Below are positions 16,967 through 26,296 of a stretch of DNA of 64,000 nucleotides, in pieces. Below the pieces are notes generated by a model. The model was not told where the DNA came from, searched no databases, and saw only the letters and a program-made list of their open reading frames with translations. The position numbers were made by a program, and so were the translations under genes. This DNA comes from Hallella multisaccharivorax DSM 17128. Lineage in GTDB: Bacteria; Bacteroidota; Bacteroidia; Bacteroidales; Bacteroidaceae. Each line of letters starts with the position of its first letter. The first letter of the stretch is position 1. The DNA lies in contig NZ_GL945017.1 in assembly GCF_000218235.1 (NCBI RefSeq), positions 870,040 through 934,039 on the forward strand. The letters run 5' to 3'.

Positions 16967-17443
16967 ATGCATATGAACGTAAAGAGTCAGCGCTTAGAGG
17001 CCATCAAATTGCTGCTTTCGAGCAAGGAAATTGGAAGTCAGGAGGACTTGCTGAGTGAGCTTCGGGATGAGGGATATTATATCACTCAGGCCACGTTAAG
17101 CCGTGATCTCAAGCAGCTCAAGGTGGCAAAGGCGGCAAGCATGAACGGACAATACGTTTACGTGTTGCCCAATGAGACGATGTACAGGCGTGTTCATACT
17201 CCTCTCAAAGCTACGGAGATGATGACAATCTCTGGTTTCCAGAGTATCAACTTCTCAGGAAACATCGGCGTTATCCATACGCGGCCAGGATATGCCAGCA
17301 GTATCGCGTTTAATATCGACAACAGTGACATTCCTGAGATAATGGGAACTATTGCCGGCGACGATACCATCTTCATCGCTGTTAAGGAGGGAGCCGATCA
17401 CAATGCCATCATGGACTCTTTGCGCGAAAACTTGATTCTCTAA
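16967..17443 (+). CDS. argR: Arginine repressor
   Basis: Transcription factor of 158 residues. The N-terminal winged helix-turn-helix includes SKEIGSQEDLLSELRDEGYYITQATLSRDLKQLKV, broken here at about residues 20-55. The C-terminal arginine-binding hexamerisation domain has the hallmark GTIAGDDTIFIAV, whose aspartates contact arginine. The chosen ATG follows the promoter by about 20 bases; a much longer frame upstream is excluded because it lies before the promoter. The stop overlaps the start of the GNAT gene in TAATG. It probably represses this cluster when arginine is plentiful. Confidence 0.95.
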   Translation: MHMNVKSQRLEAIKLLLSSKEIGSQEDLLSELRDEGYYITQATLSRDLKQLKVAKAASMNGQYVYVLPNETMYRRVHTPLKATEMMTISGFQSINFSGNIGVIHTRPGYASSIAFNIDNSDIPEIMGTIAGDDTIFIAVKEGADHNAIMDSLRENLIL

Positions 17444-18072
17444 TGGTTAAGGGTGACCCATACAAGAACTTCAATATGAAAGATGTGAAAGTATTGGTGG
17501 CCGATGACAGCCATATTAAGTATGTGGATACCATTCTCAAGACGATTGCCGATGCCGCCAAGGTGCGTGGCACAGGTATTGCCAAGCGATCGCCTGAGTA
17601 TGTGGCAACAAAAATGCGCGAGGCAAAGGCGGTAATTGCTCTCGATGGCGATCATTTTGCAGGATTCAGCTATATCGAGACATGGGGTAACAAGCACTAT
17701 GTCACTACCTCTGGATTGATTGTGCATCCCGATTACCGCGGGTTAGGACTTTCCAAGCGTATTAAGAATCTTACCTTCACCCTTGCACGAGTGAGATGGC
17801 CACATGCCAAGATCTTTTCTTTGACAAGCGGTTCAGCCGTGATGAAGATGAATACGCAGCTCGGTTACCTCCCTGTGACTTTTCGTGACCTCACTGACGA
17901 CGAAGCCTTTTGGCGAGGATGTGAAGGCTGTATCAATTCAGACATTCTGCATCGCACCAACCGGCAGTACTGCATTTGTACGGCAATGCTCTTCGATCCG
18001 GCTGAGCATCTGCCTGCGCGCATACCGGACAGTGTACTGGAGAGAATCAGGAAGATTGACGGAATAAAATAA
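17443..18072 (+). CDS. GNAT acyltransferase, probable N-acylglutamate synthase of the arginine pathway
   Basis: Protein of 209 residues with a GNAT fold. The acyl-CoA-binding signature is VHPDYRGLGLSKRIKN, preceded by the strand TTSGLIV. It lies between argR and argG, overlapping argR by one base, in the place where the first enzyme of the pathway would be expected. No classical ArgA or ArgJ is present in the window. Because the carbamoyltransferase at 32990 is of the succinylornithine type, the natural product may be N-succinylglutamate rather than N-acetylglutamate. The fold and context are seen; the substrate is inferred. Confidence 0.78.
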   Translation: MVKGDPYKNFNMKDVKVLVADDSHIKYVDTILKTIADAAKVRGTGIAKRSPEYVATKMREAKAVIALDGDHFAGFSYIETWGNKHYVTTSGLIVHPDYRGLGLSKRIKNLTFTLARVRWPHAKIFSLTSGSAVMKMNTQLGYLPVTFRDLTDDEAFWRGCEGCINSDILHRTNRQYCICTAMLFDPAEHLPARIPDSVLERIRKIDGIK

Positions 18073-18096
18073 ACAAGGAATAAATACGAAGAGATT

Positions 18097-19311
18097 ATGG
18101 CAAAGAAGAAAGTGGTGGTCGCTTTCAGTGGCGGTCTTGATACCAGTTATACGGTGATGAAACTCTCCCAGGAAGGTTGGGAGGTTTATGCGGCTTGCGC
18201 CAATACTGGCGGTTTCTCGCCGGAGCAATTGAAGAGGAATGAAGAGAATGCCTATAAACTTGGCGCTGTGAAATATGTCACTCTCGACGTGACGCGGGAG
18301 TATTATGCGAAGAGCTTGAAATACATGATCTTCGGCAATGTGCTGCGTAATAACTGTTACCCTATTTCGGTTTCTTCGGAACGCATCTTCCAGGCCATTG
18401 CCATCGCGCGCTATGCCAACGAGATTGGCGCCGATGCCATTGCGCATGGATCCACCGGAGCCGGTAATGACCAGATACGTTTCGACATGACTTTCCAGGT
18501 GTTGGCGCCGAAAGTGGAAATCATTACACTTACCCGTGACAAGGAGCTCACCCGTAAGGAAGAGGTCGATTACCTTAACGCCCATGGATTCTTCGCTGAC
18601 TTCACGAAATTGAAATACAGTTACAATGTCGGTATATGGGGGACGAGTATCTGTGGCGGTGAGCTTCTCGATCCTGCACAAGGACTACCGGAGTGTGCTT
18701 ATTTGAAACATGTTACCGCTGAGGAGCCCGAGGCTGAACTGCGCATCACTTTCAAGAGAGGAGAAATCGATGCTGTCAACGGTGAGCACTTCGAAGACAA
18801 GGTGAAAGCTATTCAGAAGATTGAGGAGATTGGTGCAAGCTATGCCATAGGCCGTGATTGCAATGTGGGAGACACTATTATTGGTATCAAGGGTCGTGTG
18901 GGATTTGAGGCTGCGGCACCTAAGATTATCATTGAAGCACACCGTCTGTTAGAGAAGTCAACACTGAGCAAATGGCAGCAGTATTGGAAGGATCAGATTG
19001 CCAACTGGTATGGCATGTTCCTCCATGAGAGTGAATATCTGGAGCCGGTGATGCCCGATATGGAGGCCTTTCTTACTTCTTCGCAGCGGCATGTCAATGG
19101 CACCGCCATTCTCAAGCTCCGTCCTTTCACCTTGCAGACGGTGGGCGTGGACAGCGACGACGACCTCACGAAGTCGAAACTCGGCGAGTATGGCGAGATG
19201 AATCATGGGTGGACAGCCGACGATGCCAAGGGATTCATCAAGATTCTCAGCACTCCGCTGAAAGTCTACTATGGCATTCATCCCGTTGATGAGGAAAGAA
19301 AAGGGGAATGA
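18097..19311 (+). CDS. argG: Argininosuccinate synthase
   Basis: Enzyme of 404 residues, the family's usual length, joining citrulline and aspartate with ATP to give argininosuccinate. The ATP-pyrophosphatase loop is AFSGGLDTS (9-17). The citrulline/aspartate-binding region includes HGSTGAGNDQIRF, and CGGELLDPAQ lies in the middle. It is encoded 24 bp after the GNAT gene and 3 bp before argC, within the argR-led operon. ArgH, which would split the product, is not in the window. Confidence 0.97.
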   Translation: MAKKKVVVAFSGGLDTSYTVMKLSQEGWEVYAACANTGGFSPEQLKRNEENAYKLGAVKYVTLDVTREYYAKSLKYMIFGNVLRNNCYPISVSSERIFQAIAIARYANEIGADAIAHGSTGAGNDQIRFDMTFQVLAPKVEIITLTRDKELTRKEEVDYLNAHGFFADFTKLKYSYNVGIWGTSICGGELLDPAQGLPECAYLKHVTAEEPEAELRITFKRGEIDAVNGEHFEDKVKAIQKIEEIGASYAIGRDCNVGDTIIGIKGRVGFEAAAPKIIIEAHRLLEKSTLSKWQQYWKDQIANWYGMFLHESEYLEPVMPDMEAFLTSSQRHVNGTAILKLRPFTLQTVGVDSDDDLTKSKLGEYGEMNHGWTADDAKGFIKILSTPLKVYYGIHPVDEERKGE

Positions 19312-19314
19312 GTA

Positions 19315-20337
19315 ATGCAAAACAATACGACATCTGTTATTAAAGTCGGGATATTGGGCGCTGCCGGTTATACAGGTGGTGAGCTTATTCGCTTGCTTGT
19401 CAATCATCCACAGGCCGAGATTGTTTTCGCTAACAGCGAGAGTAACGCCGGTAATCTCTTATCTGATGTCCATGAAGGGCTTTACGGTGATACCGACCTC
19501 AGGTTTACGTCAGAGTTGCCTTTTGATGCGGTTGACGTGGTGTTCTTCTGCTTCGGCCATGGCAAGAGCGAAGCATTCATGCGGGAACACGACATCCCTA
19601 CGCATGTCAAGGTCATCGACTTGGCGCAGGACTTCCGTCTCGCGCCTGAGAAAGTGATTCGGACGCAGCACCCAACGCCAGCAGCGCACGACTTTGTCTA
19701 CGGGCTTCCAGAGATCAACCGTCAGGCGATCGCATCAGCAATGCATGTCGCCAACCCAGGTTGTTTTGCCACTTGCATTCAGCTTGGTCTCCTGCCTGCC
19801 GCGAAAATGGGCCTTCTGAATGACGATGTCACCGTCAATGCCATCACAGGATCAACAGGTGCTGGTGTGAAGCCGGGCGCCACTACTCACTTTTCGTGGC
19901 GCAGTAACAACATGAGCGTCTATAAAGCCTTCCATCATCAGCATGTACCCGAGATCAGACAGAGTCTCACCCAAGTGCAGGGCCATCTCGAGGTCTCCAT
20001 CGACTTCATTCCTTTCCGTGGCGACTTTGCCCGCGGCATCTTTGCTACAGAGGTGGTGCGTACTGATGTCGGACTCGACACCATCGTAGAAGGCTACAAA
20101 GATTTCTATAAAGATCAGCCCTTCACACATTATGTTGATAAAGCCCTCGACCTCAAGCAGGTGGTCAACACCAATAAGGCGCTTGTCCACTGCGACAAGG
20201 AGGGCGATAAGCTCCTTATTACCGCGTGCGTCGATAATCTTCTAAAAGGTGCCGTAGGGCAGGCGGTGGAGAATATGAACCTTATGTTTGGTATCGATGA
20301 GCGGGCCGGACTGCGGCTGAAAGCGTCAGCGTTCTGA
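19315..20337 (+). CDS. argC: N-acetyl(succinyl)-gamma-glutamyl-phosphate reductase
   Basis: NADPH-dependent reductase of 340 residues that forms the N-acylglutamate semialdehyde. The Rossmann motif GILGAAGYTGGELIRLL (12-28) and the catalytic cysteine in VANPGCFATC (C150) are intact, as is the GSTGAGVKPG segment. In Bacteroidetes the acyl group is probably succinyl instead of acetyl, judged from the transcarbamoylase in this same cluster. The gene follows argG by 3 bp and precedes argD by 61 bp. Confidence 0.96.
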   Translation: MQNNTTSVIKVGILGAAGYTGGELIRLLVNHPQAEIVFANSESNAGNLLSDVHEGLYGDTDLRFTSELPFDAVDVVFFCFGHGKSEAFMREHDIPTHVKVIDLAQDFRLAPEKVIRTQHPTPAAHDFVYGLPEINRQAIASAMHVANPGCFATCIQLGLLPAAKMGLLNDDVTVNAITGSTGAGVKPGATTHFSWRSNNMSVYKAFHHQHVPEIRQSLTQVQGHLEVSIDFIPFRGDFARGIFATEVVRTDVGLDTIVEGYKDFYKDQPFTHYVDKALDLKQVVNTNKALVHCDKEGDKLLITACVDNLLKGAVGQAVENMNLMFGIDERAGLRLKASAF

Positions 20338-20398
20338 CGGCTGGACACCGTAAAGGCTGCGCGATCATTGATTCTAAATATTTATCTTATACTTTTTT

Positions 20399-21541
20399 AT
20401 GCAACCCTACAAAGTCTTTTCACTTTTCGATGTTAATATCGTCCGCGGCAAAGGTGCCCATGTTTGGGACGACAACGGTCAGGAATATCTTGACTTTTAT
20501 GGTGGTCACGCCGTCATCAGCATTGGTCACAGTCATCCGCATTATATCGAGGCCATCTATGATCAGGTGCAAAAGATCGGTTTCTATTCCAACAGCGTCA
20601 TCAACACCTTACAGCAGCGTTTTGCCGAGAGATTGGGAAAGATCAGCGGTTATGACGACTATAGTCTTTTTCTTGTCAACAGTGGCGCAGAGGCTAATGA
20701 GAACGCGTTGAAACTCGCCAGTTTCCACAACGGCCGTCGCCGTGTGCTCGCTGTGCGCCATTCATTTCATGGCCGCACATCACTTGCCGTGGAGGTGACC
20801 GACAATAAGAACTATCTTGCACCCATCAACGACAACCGCCAGGTCACTTTCTTATCCATGAACGATCTCAAGTCATGGGAAGAGGAGCTCGCCAAGGGTG
20901 ATGTGTGTGCCGTCATCCTTGAGTGTATCCAGGGTATTGGCGGTTGTGTCATGGCTACTCCCGAGTTCGCACAAGGTCTGGCTAAGGCCTGTAAAAAATA
21001 TGATGCGGTGCTTATCTGTGATGAGATACAGTGTGGTTATGGCCGCAGCGGAAAGTTTTTTGCCCATCAGTGGCTTGGTATCAGACCCGACCTCATCACT
21101 GTGGCGAAAGGCATAGCCAATGGTCTGCCGATGTCGGGTGTACTCATATCGCCCGATTTCCCACCTATCATTGGTCAATTAGGCACTACTTTTGGCGGCA
21201 GCCATCTCGCATGCGCTGCAGCTCTTGCCGTGCTCGATGTCTATGAGCATGATCATCTTGTGGAAAATGCTCACGAGGTGGGTACCTATTTCATTGATCA
21301 ACTCCGACTTTTACAACAGGACAACAATCATATTTTAGAGGTTCGTGGGCGCGGTCTCATGATTGGAGTGGTGCTTGACGTGCCGCATAAGGAGGTGCGC
21401 CCGCGCCTGATTCATGAGCAGCACGTCTTTACGGGGTGCGCAGGCAATAATGTTCTCCGCATCCTTCCTCCGCTCATGATCACCAAGTCGGATGTTGACG
21501 ACTTCATCACTCGTCTGCGGACAGTGCTCGATGAGTTATAA
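20399..21541 (+). CDS. argD: N-acyl-ornithine aminotransferase (class III PLP)
   Basis: PLP-dependent aminotransferase of 380 residues that converts the N-acylglutamate semialdehyde to N-acylornithine with glutamate as donor. Features: VNSGAEANENALKLA (phosphate-binding), SFHGRTSLA, the aspartate in LICDEIQCGYGRSG, and the PLP lysine K237 in ITVAKGIANGLPMSG. The cofactor site is complete. It lies between argC and proC in the same direction. Whether it prefers acetyl or succinyl substrates cannot be read from the sequence. Confidence 0.95.
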   Translation: MQPYKVFSLFDVNIVRGKGAHVWDDNGQEYLDFYGGHAVISIGHSHPHYIEAIYDQVQKIGFYSNSVINTLQQRFAERLGKISGYDDYSLFLVNSGAEANENALKLASFHNGRRRVLAVRHSFHGRTSLAVEVTDNKNYLAPINDNRQVTFLSMNDLKSWEEELAKGDVCAVILECIQGIGGCVMATPEFAQGLAKACKKYDAVLICDEIQCGYGRSGKFFAHQWLGIRPDLITVAKGIANGLPMSGVLISPDFPPIIGQLGTTFGGSHLACAAALAVLDVYEHDHLVENAHEVGTYFIDQLRLLQQDNNHILEVRGRGLMIGVVLDVPHKEVRPRLIHEQHVFTGCAGNNVLRILPPLMITKSDVDDFITRLRTVLDEL

Positions 21542-21613
21542 CTTTTCCCGGAATCTGTGCGGAGGAGCGCCTGCCGCTCACTCAGAAAACACGGATTCCT
21601 AAATCATATCACT

Positions 21614-22399
21614 ATGAAGATTGCAATTATTGGAGCCGGTGAGATGGGCGGTGCATTTGCCGCCGGACTTCTCAAAGGCGATTTGTTTAAGGCTGAGGAC
21701 ATCACCGTTGCCAACCCGCACGAGAATAAACTGCAACGTTTCAAACAGCTCGGAGCCAGCGTGACCACCGATAATAAGGCAGCCGTCACTGATGCCGACT
21801 TTATCACTATCGCCGTTAAGCCCAAAGTGGTTAAGACTGTTGTCGATGAGTTGAAGGACTCTCTTGACTATGACGGTCAGGTCATTGTCAATATGGCGGC
21901 GAGTGTCTCCATAGTCCAGCTCAGCGAGTGGTTAGAGAAGGATGGCAAGGTGCCGGAGATCGTGCAGGCTCTGCCCAACATCGGTATCGCCGAGAAAGCG
22001 TCCATGACTTTCCTCAGTCCAGCCCCGCAATCGTCCCGGCATCTGTCTCAGGTCGAAGCCATTTTCAACAGTGTGGGTAAGACGCACATTGTTGAGGAGA
22101 GCCTTCTGTCGTCCGGCACGGCACTTTCCGGCTGCGGCATTGCCTACATCATGCGCTTTGTTCGCGCGGCCTCTGAGGCGGGCGTGGAGCTTGGCTTCGA
22201 GGCCGACGATGCCAAGAACATCGTAGTGCAGACCATGCAGGGCGCCATCAACTTGCTGAATGCCAATGGAGGCAATCCCGAAGCAGAGATAGACAAGGTG
22301 ACGACCCCTGGTGGCATGACGATCCGGGGCTTGAATGCCATGGAGCAGGCAGGCTTCACCAATGCCGTGATACAGGGCTTTAAAGGCTGTTTGAACTAA
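21614..22399 (+). CDS. proC: Pyrroline-5-carboxylate reductase
   Basis: Enzyme of 261 residues that reduces pyrroline-5-carboxylate to proline. The N-terminal Rossmann motif is MKIAIIGAGEMGGAFAAGLL. The C-terminal dimerisation domain has the family signature region TPGGMTIRGLNAMEQAGF. The ATG at 21614 puts the dinucleotide fold directly at the N-terminus; the frame is open further upstream, but that extension is not conserved. It ends 1 bp before proB, so the two are translationally close. Proline and arginine synthesis are thus mixed in one operon. Confidence 0.95.
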   Translation: MKIAIIGAGEMGGAFAAGLLKGDLFKAEDITVANPHENKLQRFKQLGASVTTDNKAAVTDADFITIAVKPKVVKTVVDELKDSLDYDGQVIVNMAASVSIVQLSEWLEKDGKVPEIVQALPNIGIAEKASMTFLSPAPQSSRHLSQVEAIFNSVGKTHIVEESLLSSGTALSGCGIAYIMRFVRAASEAGVELGFEADDAKNIVVQTMQGAINLLNANGGNPEAEIDKVTTPGGMTIRGLNAMEQAGFTNAVIQGFKGCLN

Positions 22400-22400
22400 G

Positions 22401-23477
22401 ATGATGAAGAAACGAATTGTTGTGAAGGTGGGCTCCAATGTGCTGACCCGCGCCGACGGTAATATCAACGTGACCCGTGTCTCGGCTATTGTCGACCAGA
22501 TAGTGTGGCTCCGGAAACATGGCTATGAGCCCATCCTTGTGTCCTCAGGGTCACTTGCCTGTGGCAGGGGGGAGCTGTCGGCCAGCCGCAAGCTCGACAG
22601 CGTGCAGCAGCGGCAGCTATTCTCGTCTATCGGACAGGTGAAACTCATCGGTCTCTATTACGATCTCTTCCGCGAGTATGGCGTGTGCATCGGGCAGATG
22701 CTCACCATGAAGGAGAGCTTTTCCACACGGGGCGAGTATCTCAACCAGCGAGCCTGCATTGCCGTGATGCTGGAGAATGGCGTGCTGCCCATCATCAACG
22801 AGAACGATCCTGTGAGTGTCACCGAGTTGATGTTTACCGACAACGATGAGCTTGCAGGACTTGTGGCATCGATGATGAACGCGCAGACACTCGTCATCCT
22901 CACCAATGTCGATGGCATATACAACGGAGACCCGAAGGACCCCACGACACGCGTCATTCCGGTGGTCAGCTATGACCGTGATCTCAGTGAGTATGTGCAG
23001 GAGACGAAAAGTAATTTCGGGCGTGGGGGCATGGTGACAAAGCTGAAGATTGCCGGCAAGGTGGCTGACGAAGGCATCAGGGTAATCATTGCCAACGGTA
23101 CGGCCGACAACATCCTTGTGGAGCTTGCGGAGCATCCCCAGGAAGCGATGCATACGGAGTTTCGGCCTAACCCGAATTCCACCTCACGTATCAAGAAATG
23201 GATTGCGCACAGCGAGAGCTTTGCCCATGGACGTGTTGTCATCAACGCCGAAGCAGAGGAAGCACTCAAAGGCGACAGGGCTGTGAGTCTGTTGCCTGTC
23301 GGTGTGACGGCTGTGGAAGGTGACTTCGAGGAGGGCGACATCATCGATGTGGTCAATTCCAAGGGAGAGACGATCGCCCTGGGATGTAGCGGATACAGTG
23401 CAGCTGAGGCTCGGAAAGTGATAGGTGTTCATGATGTCAAGCCGCTTATCCACTACGACTATTTGTACATGGAGTAA
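22401..23477 (+). CDS. proB: Glutamate 5-kinase with PUA domain
   Basis: First enzyme of proline synthesis, 358 residues, phosphorylating glutamate at the gamma-carboxyl. An amino-acid kinase domain (about 3-250) has VKVGSNVLTRADG, the feedback/substrate region NENDPVS, TDNDELAGLVA and GRGGMVTKLKIA. A PUA domain occupies about 275-355, as in the long bacterial form. It follows proC by 1 bp. Its stop codon is immediately adjacent to the stop of the convergent thioredoxin-like gene, with no room for a terminator. Confidence 0.96.
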   Translation: MMKKRIVVKVGSNVLTRADGNINVTRVSAIVDQIVWLRKHGYEPILVSSGSLACGRGELSASRKLDSVQQRQLFSSIGQVKLIGLYYDLFREYGVCIGQMLTMKESFSTRGEYLNQRACIAVMLENGVLPIINENDPVSVTELMFTDNDELAGLVASMMNAQTLVILTNVDGIYNGDPKDPTTRVIPVVSYDRDLSEYVQETKSNFGRGGMVTKLKIAGKVADEGIRVIIANGTADNILVELAEHPQEAMHTEFRPNPNSTSRIKKWIAHSESFAHGRVVINAEAEEALKGDRAVSLLPVGVTAVEGDFEEGDIIDVVNSKGETIALGCSGYSAAEARKVIGVHDVKPLIHYDYLYME

Positions 23478-24875
23478 TTATAAGAACAGATCTAACTTCT
23501 TGTGGAAGTCGGTGTCGCTGGGGCGGAAAGCGTCACTGTCACCGATCGTTCCATCTGCTTTGATGACCATGAATCGGGGAATGGCGGTAATGCCATAGGC
23601 GTCGGACAATGCCTCATTTTGATCCTCGCTGACATGATATTGTGCCCACTGTGGCTTGTCGTTCCCTATCATCTTCAGCCAAGCCTCTCGGTTCTCATCC
23701 ACAGAGATGGAGATAAACATCACCTTGTCGTTGCCTTTGTATTCTTCTACACGCTTGGCAAGATATGGAATCTCACGCTTGCAAGGGCCGCACCAAGTAG
23801 CCCACACATCAATATAAACCACCTTTCCGCGAAGCTCACTAAGACGATGTTGATTGCCTTGTGCATCCTCGAAAGAGAAGTCTTTTGCTTTCATGCCCGG
23901 TCTTGTCTGTTTCATGGCAGCCACCTTCTTACCGTAGGCTGCTATAACAACGCTGTCATCGGTAGCATATTCAGCAAACGGTTTCCAGAAATCGTCGATG
24001 TTCTTGAAGTCCTTGCCATAATCGATGGTCTCCATCGCACAGTCGATGAGCAGCCGGTGCTTCACATAGGGATTGGTGATATACTTCTTCATGACCCGGA
24101 GATATTCCAGTCCGTAAGTTGTCTGGTCTCCGCCCCATTGTGCGTGAACCGTTGTGTCCATGTGCTCACGGATGAAACTCTGCGGGATATTGTTATAAAG
24201 CCCTATCCAGTTGTTGGGACCCACCGCATCTATTTCTTTCAAAGCCCTGTTGCGACGGGTGTTGTTCTTCGGCAGCAGACGGCAGAGGTAGTTGTCATGC
24301 CGGTCTTCGTTGATTTGCGTCATGAAACAGCGCAAAGAGTCGTTCTTGATCTTCTTGATAGCGTCGGCGAGCGTCTGATAACGCTTGTCGAGCGTGCTCT
24401 CACGCTTTTCGGGAGCAATTTTAGGTTGCTTTCCGGGGTAAGCGAAGAAGTCGGTGAACGCATACGCTTTCTCATAGTCACGCAGGCAGCGGGAGGCGTC
24501 AGCATTGGTTCCTTGATAGTCCAATGAAAGTTGCCCTTTCGCATCACGCTTGGCAGAGATATTGATGTCTTTTCCTTTTTGGAGAAAGAAGTCCCACTCA
24601 CTGCCATCGGCCAATACAAGGTAAGCCGGACAGAAGTCCATCTTACCTAAGTTGTCGACGGAAACAGAGAAGGCGCCTTTAGCATCCGCCTTGACACGTT
24701 TCTCATCACCGTCGTAGCGGTTGCCGCCACGCTCGGGATTGTAGCACAGATACATCTTTTTGTTCAGGGCTGTATCTGCGATACAGCCTCTTACAGTCTG
24801 TGCCTTCAGTGTTTGCGAAGCCACCAGACCCGCGATAATGAGTCCGGCAGCTGCAAAAGAAAAAATTGTTTTCAT
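23478..24875 (-). CDS. Exported TlpA-type thioredoxin-fold protein
   Basis: Protein of 465 residues with a signal peptide (hydrophobic 7-24) and no lipobox. An N-terminal part of about 320 residues, of the kind seen in Bacteroidetes TlpA proteins (DUF4369-like beginning), is followed by a thioredoxin domain with the redox pair in WATWCGPC (C362 and C365), preceded by LRGKVVYIDV. It would act as a periplasmic disulfide reductase or isomerase. It lies two bases behind the susD-like gene and probably belongs to the same transcript as the SusC/SusD pair. Partners and substrates are unknown. Confidence 0.88.
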   Translation of the reverse strand: MKTIFSFAAAGLIIAGLVASQTLKAQTVRGCIADTALNKKMYLCYNPERGGNRYDGDEKRVKADAKGAFSVSVDNLGKMDFCPAYLVLADGSEWDFFLQKGKDINISAKRDAKGQLSLDYQGTNADASRCLRDYEKAYAFTDFFAYPGKQPKIAPEKRESTLDKRYQTLADAIKKIKNDSLRCFMTQINEDRHDNYLCRLLPKNNTRRNRALKEIDAVGPNNWIGLYNNIPQSFIREHMDTTVHAQWGGDQTTYGLEYLRVMKKYITNPYVKHRLLIDCAMETIDYGKDFKNIDDFWKPFAEYATDDSVVIAAYGKKVAAMKQTRPGMKAKDFSFEDAQGNQHRLSELRGKVVYIDVWATWCGPCKREIPYLAKRVEEYKGNDKVMFISISVDENREAWLKMIGNDKPQWAQYHVSEDQNEALSDAYGITAIPRFMVIKADGTIGDSDAFRPSDTDFHKKLDLFL

Positions 24876-24877
24876 TA

Positions 24878-26287
24878 TTAATAGTTCTGTGTGAGATTCG
24901 AATTGTGACGTGTCGCATTGAGCGGGAACGGGAAGATCCAGAGCTTGGAGTCCGGGGCAATGGAGAATTCCATTGTTTTGCCACTCTGCTTGAGCGTGAT
25001 GTGCCGGCTCAGCGTAGCCTTATAGTCTGCTTCGGTGTTCCAACGTTTCCGGTCGAAGAAGTTGTCGTAGGTAGCGAGGCACTCAATGAACTTAGCCCTT
25101 TGCAGCAGTGCCATCGCCTCCTGTTCTGTTGAGGCGATGAAAGGCTTGTAAGCGTCTGGTCCGATGCGCTTTTTCCGCACTTTATTGATGAGGTCGAGGC
25201 CTTTCTGTATCTGTCCGGTGCGGATATAACACTCGGCAACCGCGTAATACATGCGGTCAGAGGTGATTCCCCAGTTGTTCCAGTGAAGGTCATAACTTTG
25301 ACATTCAAGACAGCCTTCGACGCCACTGAGCATCTCGCCATAATAGCTGTTCCACAGTGGATCTCCATAGCATTGTGCATCGTTGATGGTGATGTCGCCA
25401 TCCTCAAACTCTGCTACCGTCTCCTTCGTGAGGTATTCTCCCCAAGGCTTTCCCATACCGTGATTGATATACATAATATTGCTGGGATCGATTTCATTAA
25501 TCACCCATTCATTACTTGAGATGATAGACGTACGGTCAGCGATTGTACCGTTATATTCCAATGCTTTTAAGGCATAGGGGAGCGCCTTGTCATATTCCTT
25601 CATCTGCATGAGCACTTTGGCTTTCACGGCGTAGCCCCAGGCCTTGCTGCCGCGGATCTCCTCGGCTTTGTCGGGTAGGGCTGCGATATAGTCGTCTGAG
25701 AGATCGGCGAGGATCTTGTCATAGTCTTCGGCAACCGTGAGTTTCTGAGGTTGCGAGTGTGTGTCTATATCCTCCCGATAGGGCACGCCTGTCTGTTGAC
25801 TTGCAGTGGCGGCATCGTATTGTGGAGCATAGATGTTGACAAGGATATAGTGCATATAGGCACGGAGAATATGTGCCTCCACCTTGATGAGTGTCTTCGT
25901 GGTGTCATCCCCCTTTGAAGCATCGGCCTTGCTCAGAATGGTGTTGGCATAGAAGATATATTGATAGGCACTGGAATAGATCTCATCAGTGGCCGTCAGA
26001 TTGGCCCGGTCTATGGTCTCATTGTATGTGAGCAAGGCATAATTGAGCGTGTTCGTCTGCGAGAGTGCTATAGGAACTTTACTTGGGTAGCACTCGTTGA
26101 CAACCATGCAGAGGGGGTCCGGATCACCGAGATCCCAGTTACTGTTCAGCAGTTTCTCCAAATCGGTGGTCTTCTCAAGGATAGTCTTGCCCTTCGGCGT
26201 GATATCAAGTTGGTCATCACAGGCTGACAATGCGAGGACTGTGACAAGAAACAGAAGAATATATTTTATTTTCATCTTGAATAGCAT
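24878..26287 (-). CDS. SusD/RagB-family surface lipoprotein
   Basis: Outer-membrane lipoprotein of about 469 residues. The signal peptide ends in a lipobox (LSAC), followed by DDQLDITPKG, typical of SusD proteins. The helical TPR-like scaffold is suggested by repeated alanine/tyrosine-rich helices such as AEIRGSKAWGYAVKAKVLM. It pairs with the SusC-type receptor 9 bp upstream to capture a nutrient at the cell surface. The ATG at 26287 or that at 26275 may be used; the latter gives MKIKYILLFLV. No glycoside hydrolase is nearby, so the ligand could be a peptide or glycan other than starch. Confidence 0.92.
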   Translation of the reverse strand: MLFKMKIKYILLFLVTVLALSACDDQLDITPKGKTILEKTTDLEKLLNSNWDLGDPDPLCMVVNECYPSKVPIALSQTNTLNYALLTYNETIDRANLTATDEIYSSAYQYIFYANTILSKADASKGDDTTKTLIKVEAHILRAYMHYILVNIYAPQYDAATASQQTGVPYREDIDTHSQPQKLTVAEDYDKILADLSDDYIAALPDKAEEIRGSKAWGYAVKAKVLMQMKEYDKALPYALKALEYNGTIADRTSIISSNEWVINEIDPSNIMYINHGMGKPWGEYLTKETVAEFEDGDITINDAQCYGDPLWNSYYGEMLSGVEGCLECQSYDLHWNNWGITSDRMYYAVAECYIRTGQIQKGLDLINKVRKKRIGPDAYKPFIASTEQEAMALLQRAKFIECLATYDNFFDRKRWNTEADYKATLSRHITLKQSGKTMEFSIAPDSKLWIFPFPLNATRHNSNLTQNY

Positions 26288-26296
26288 TGAATAATA

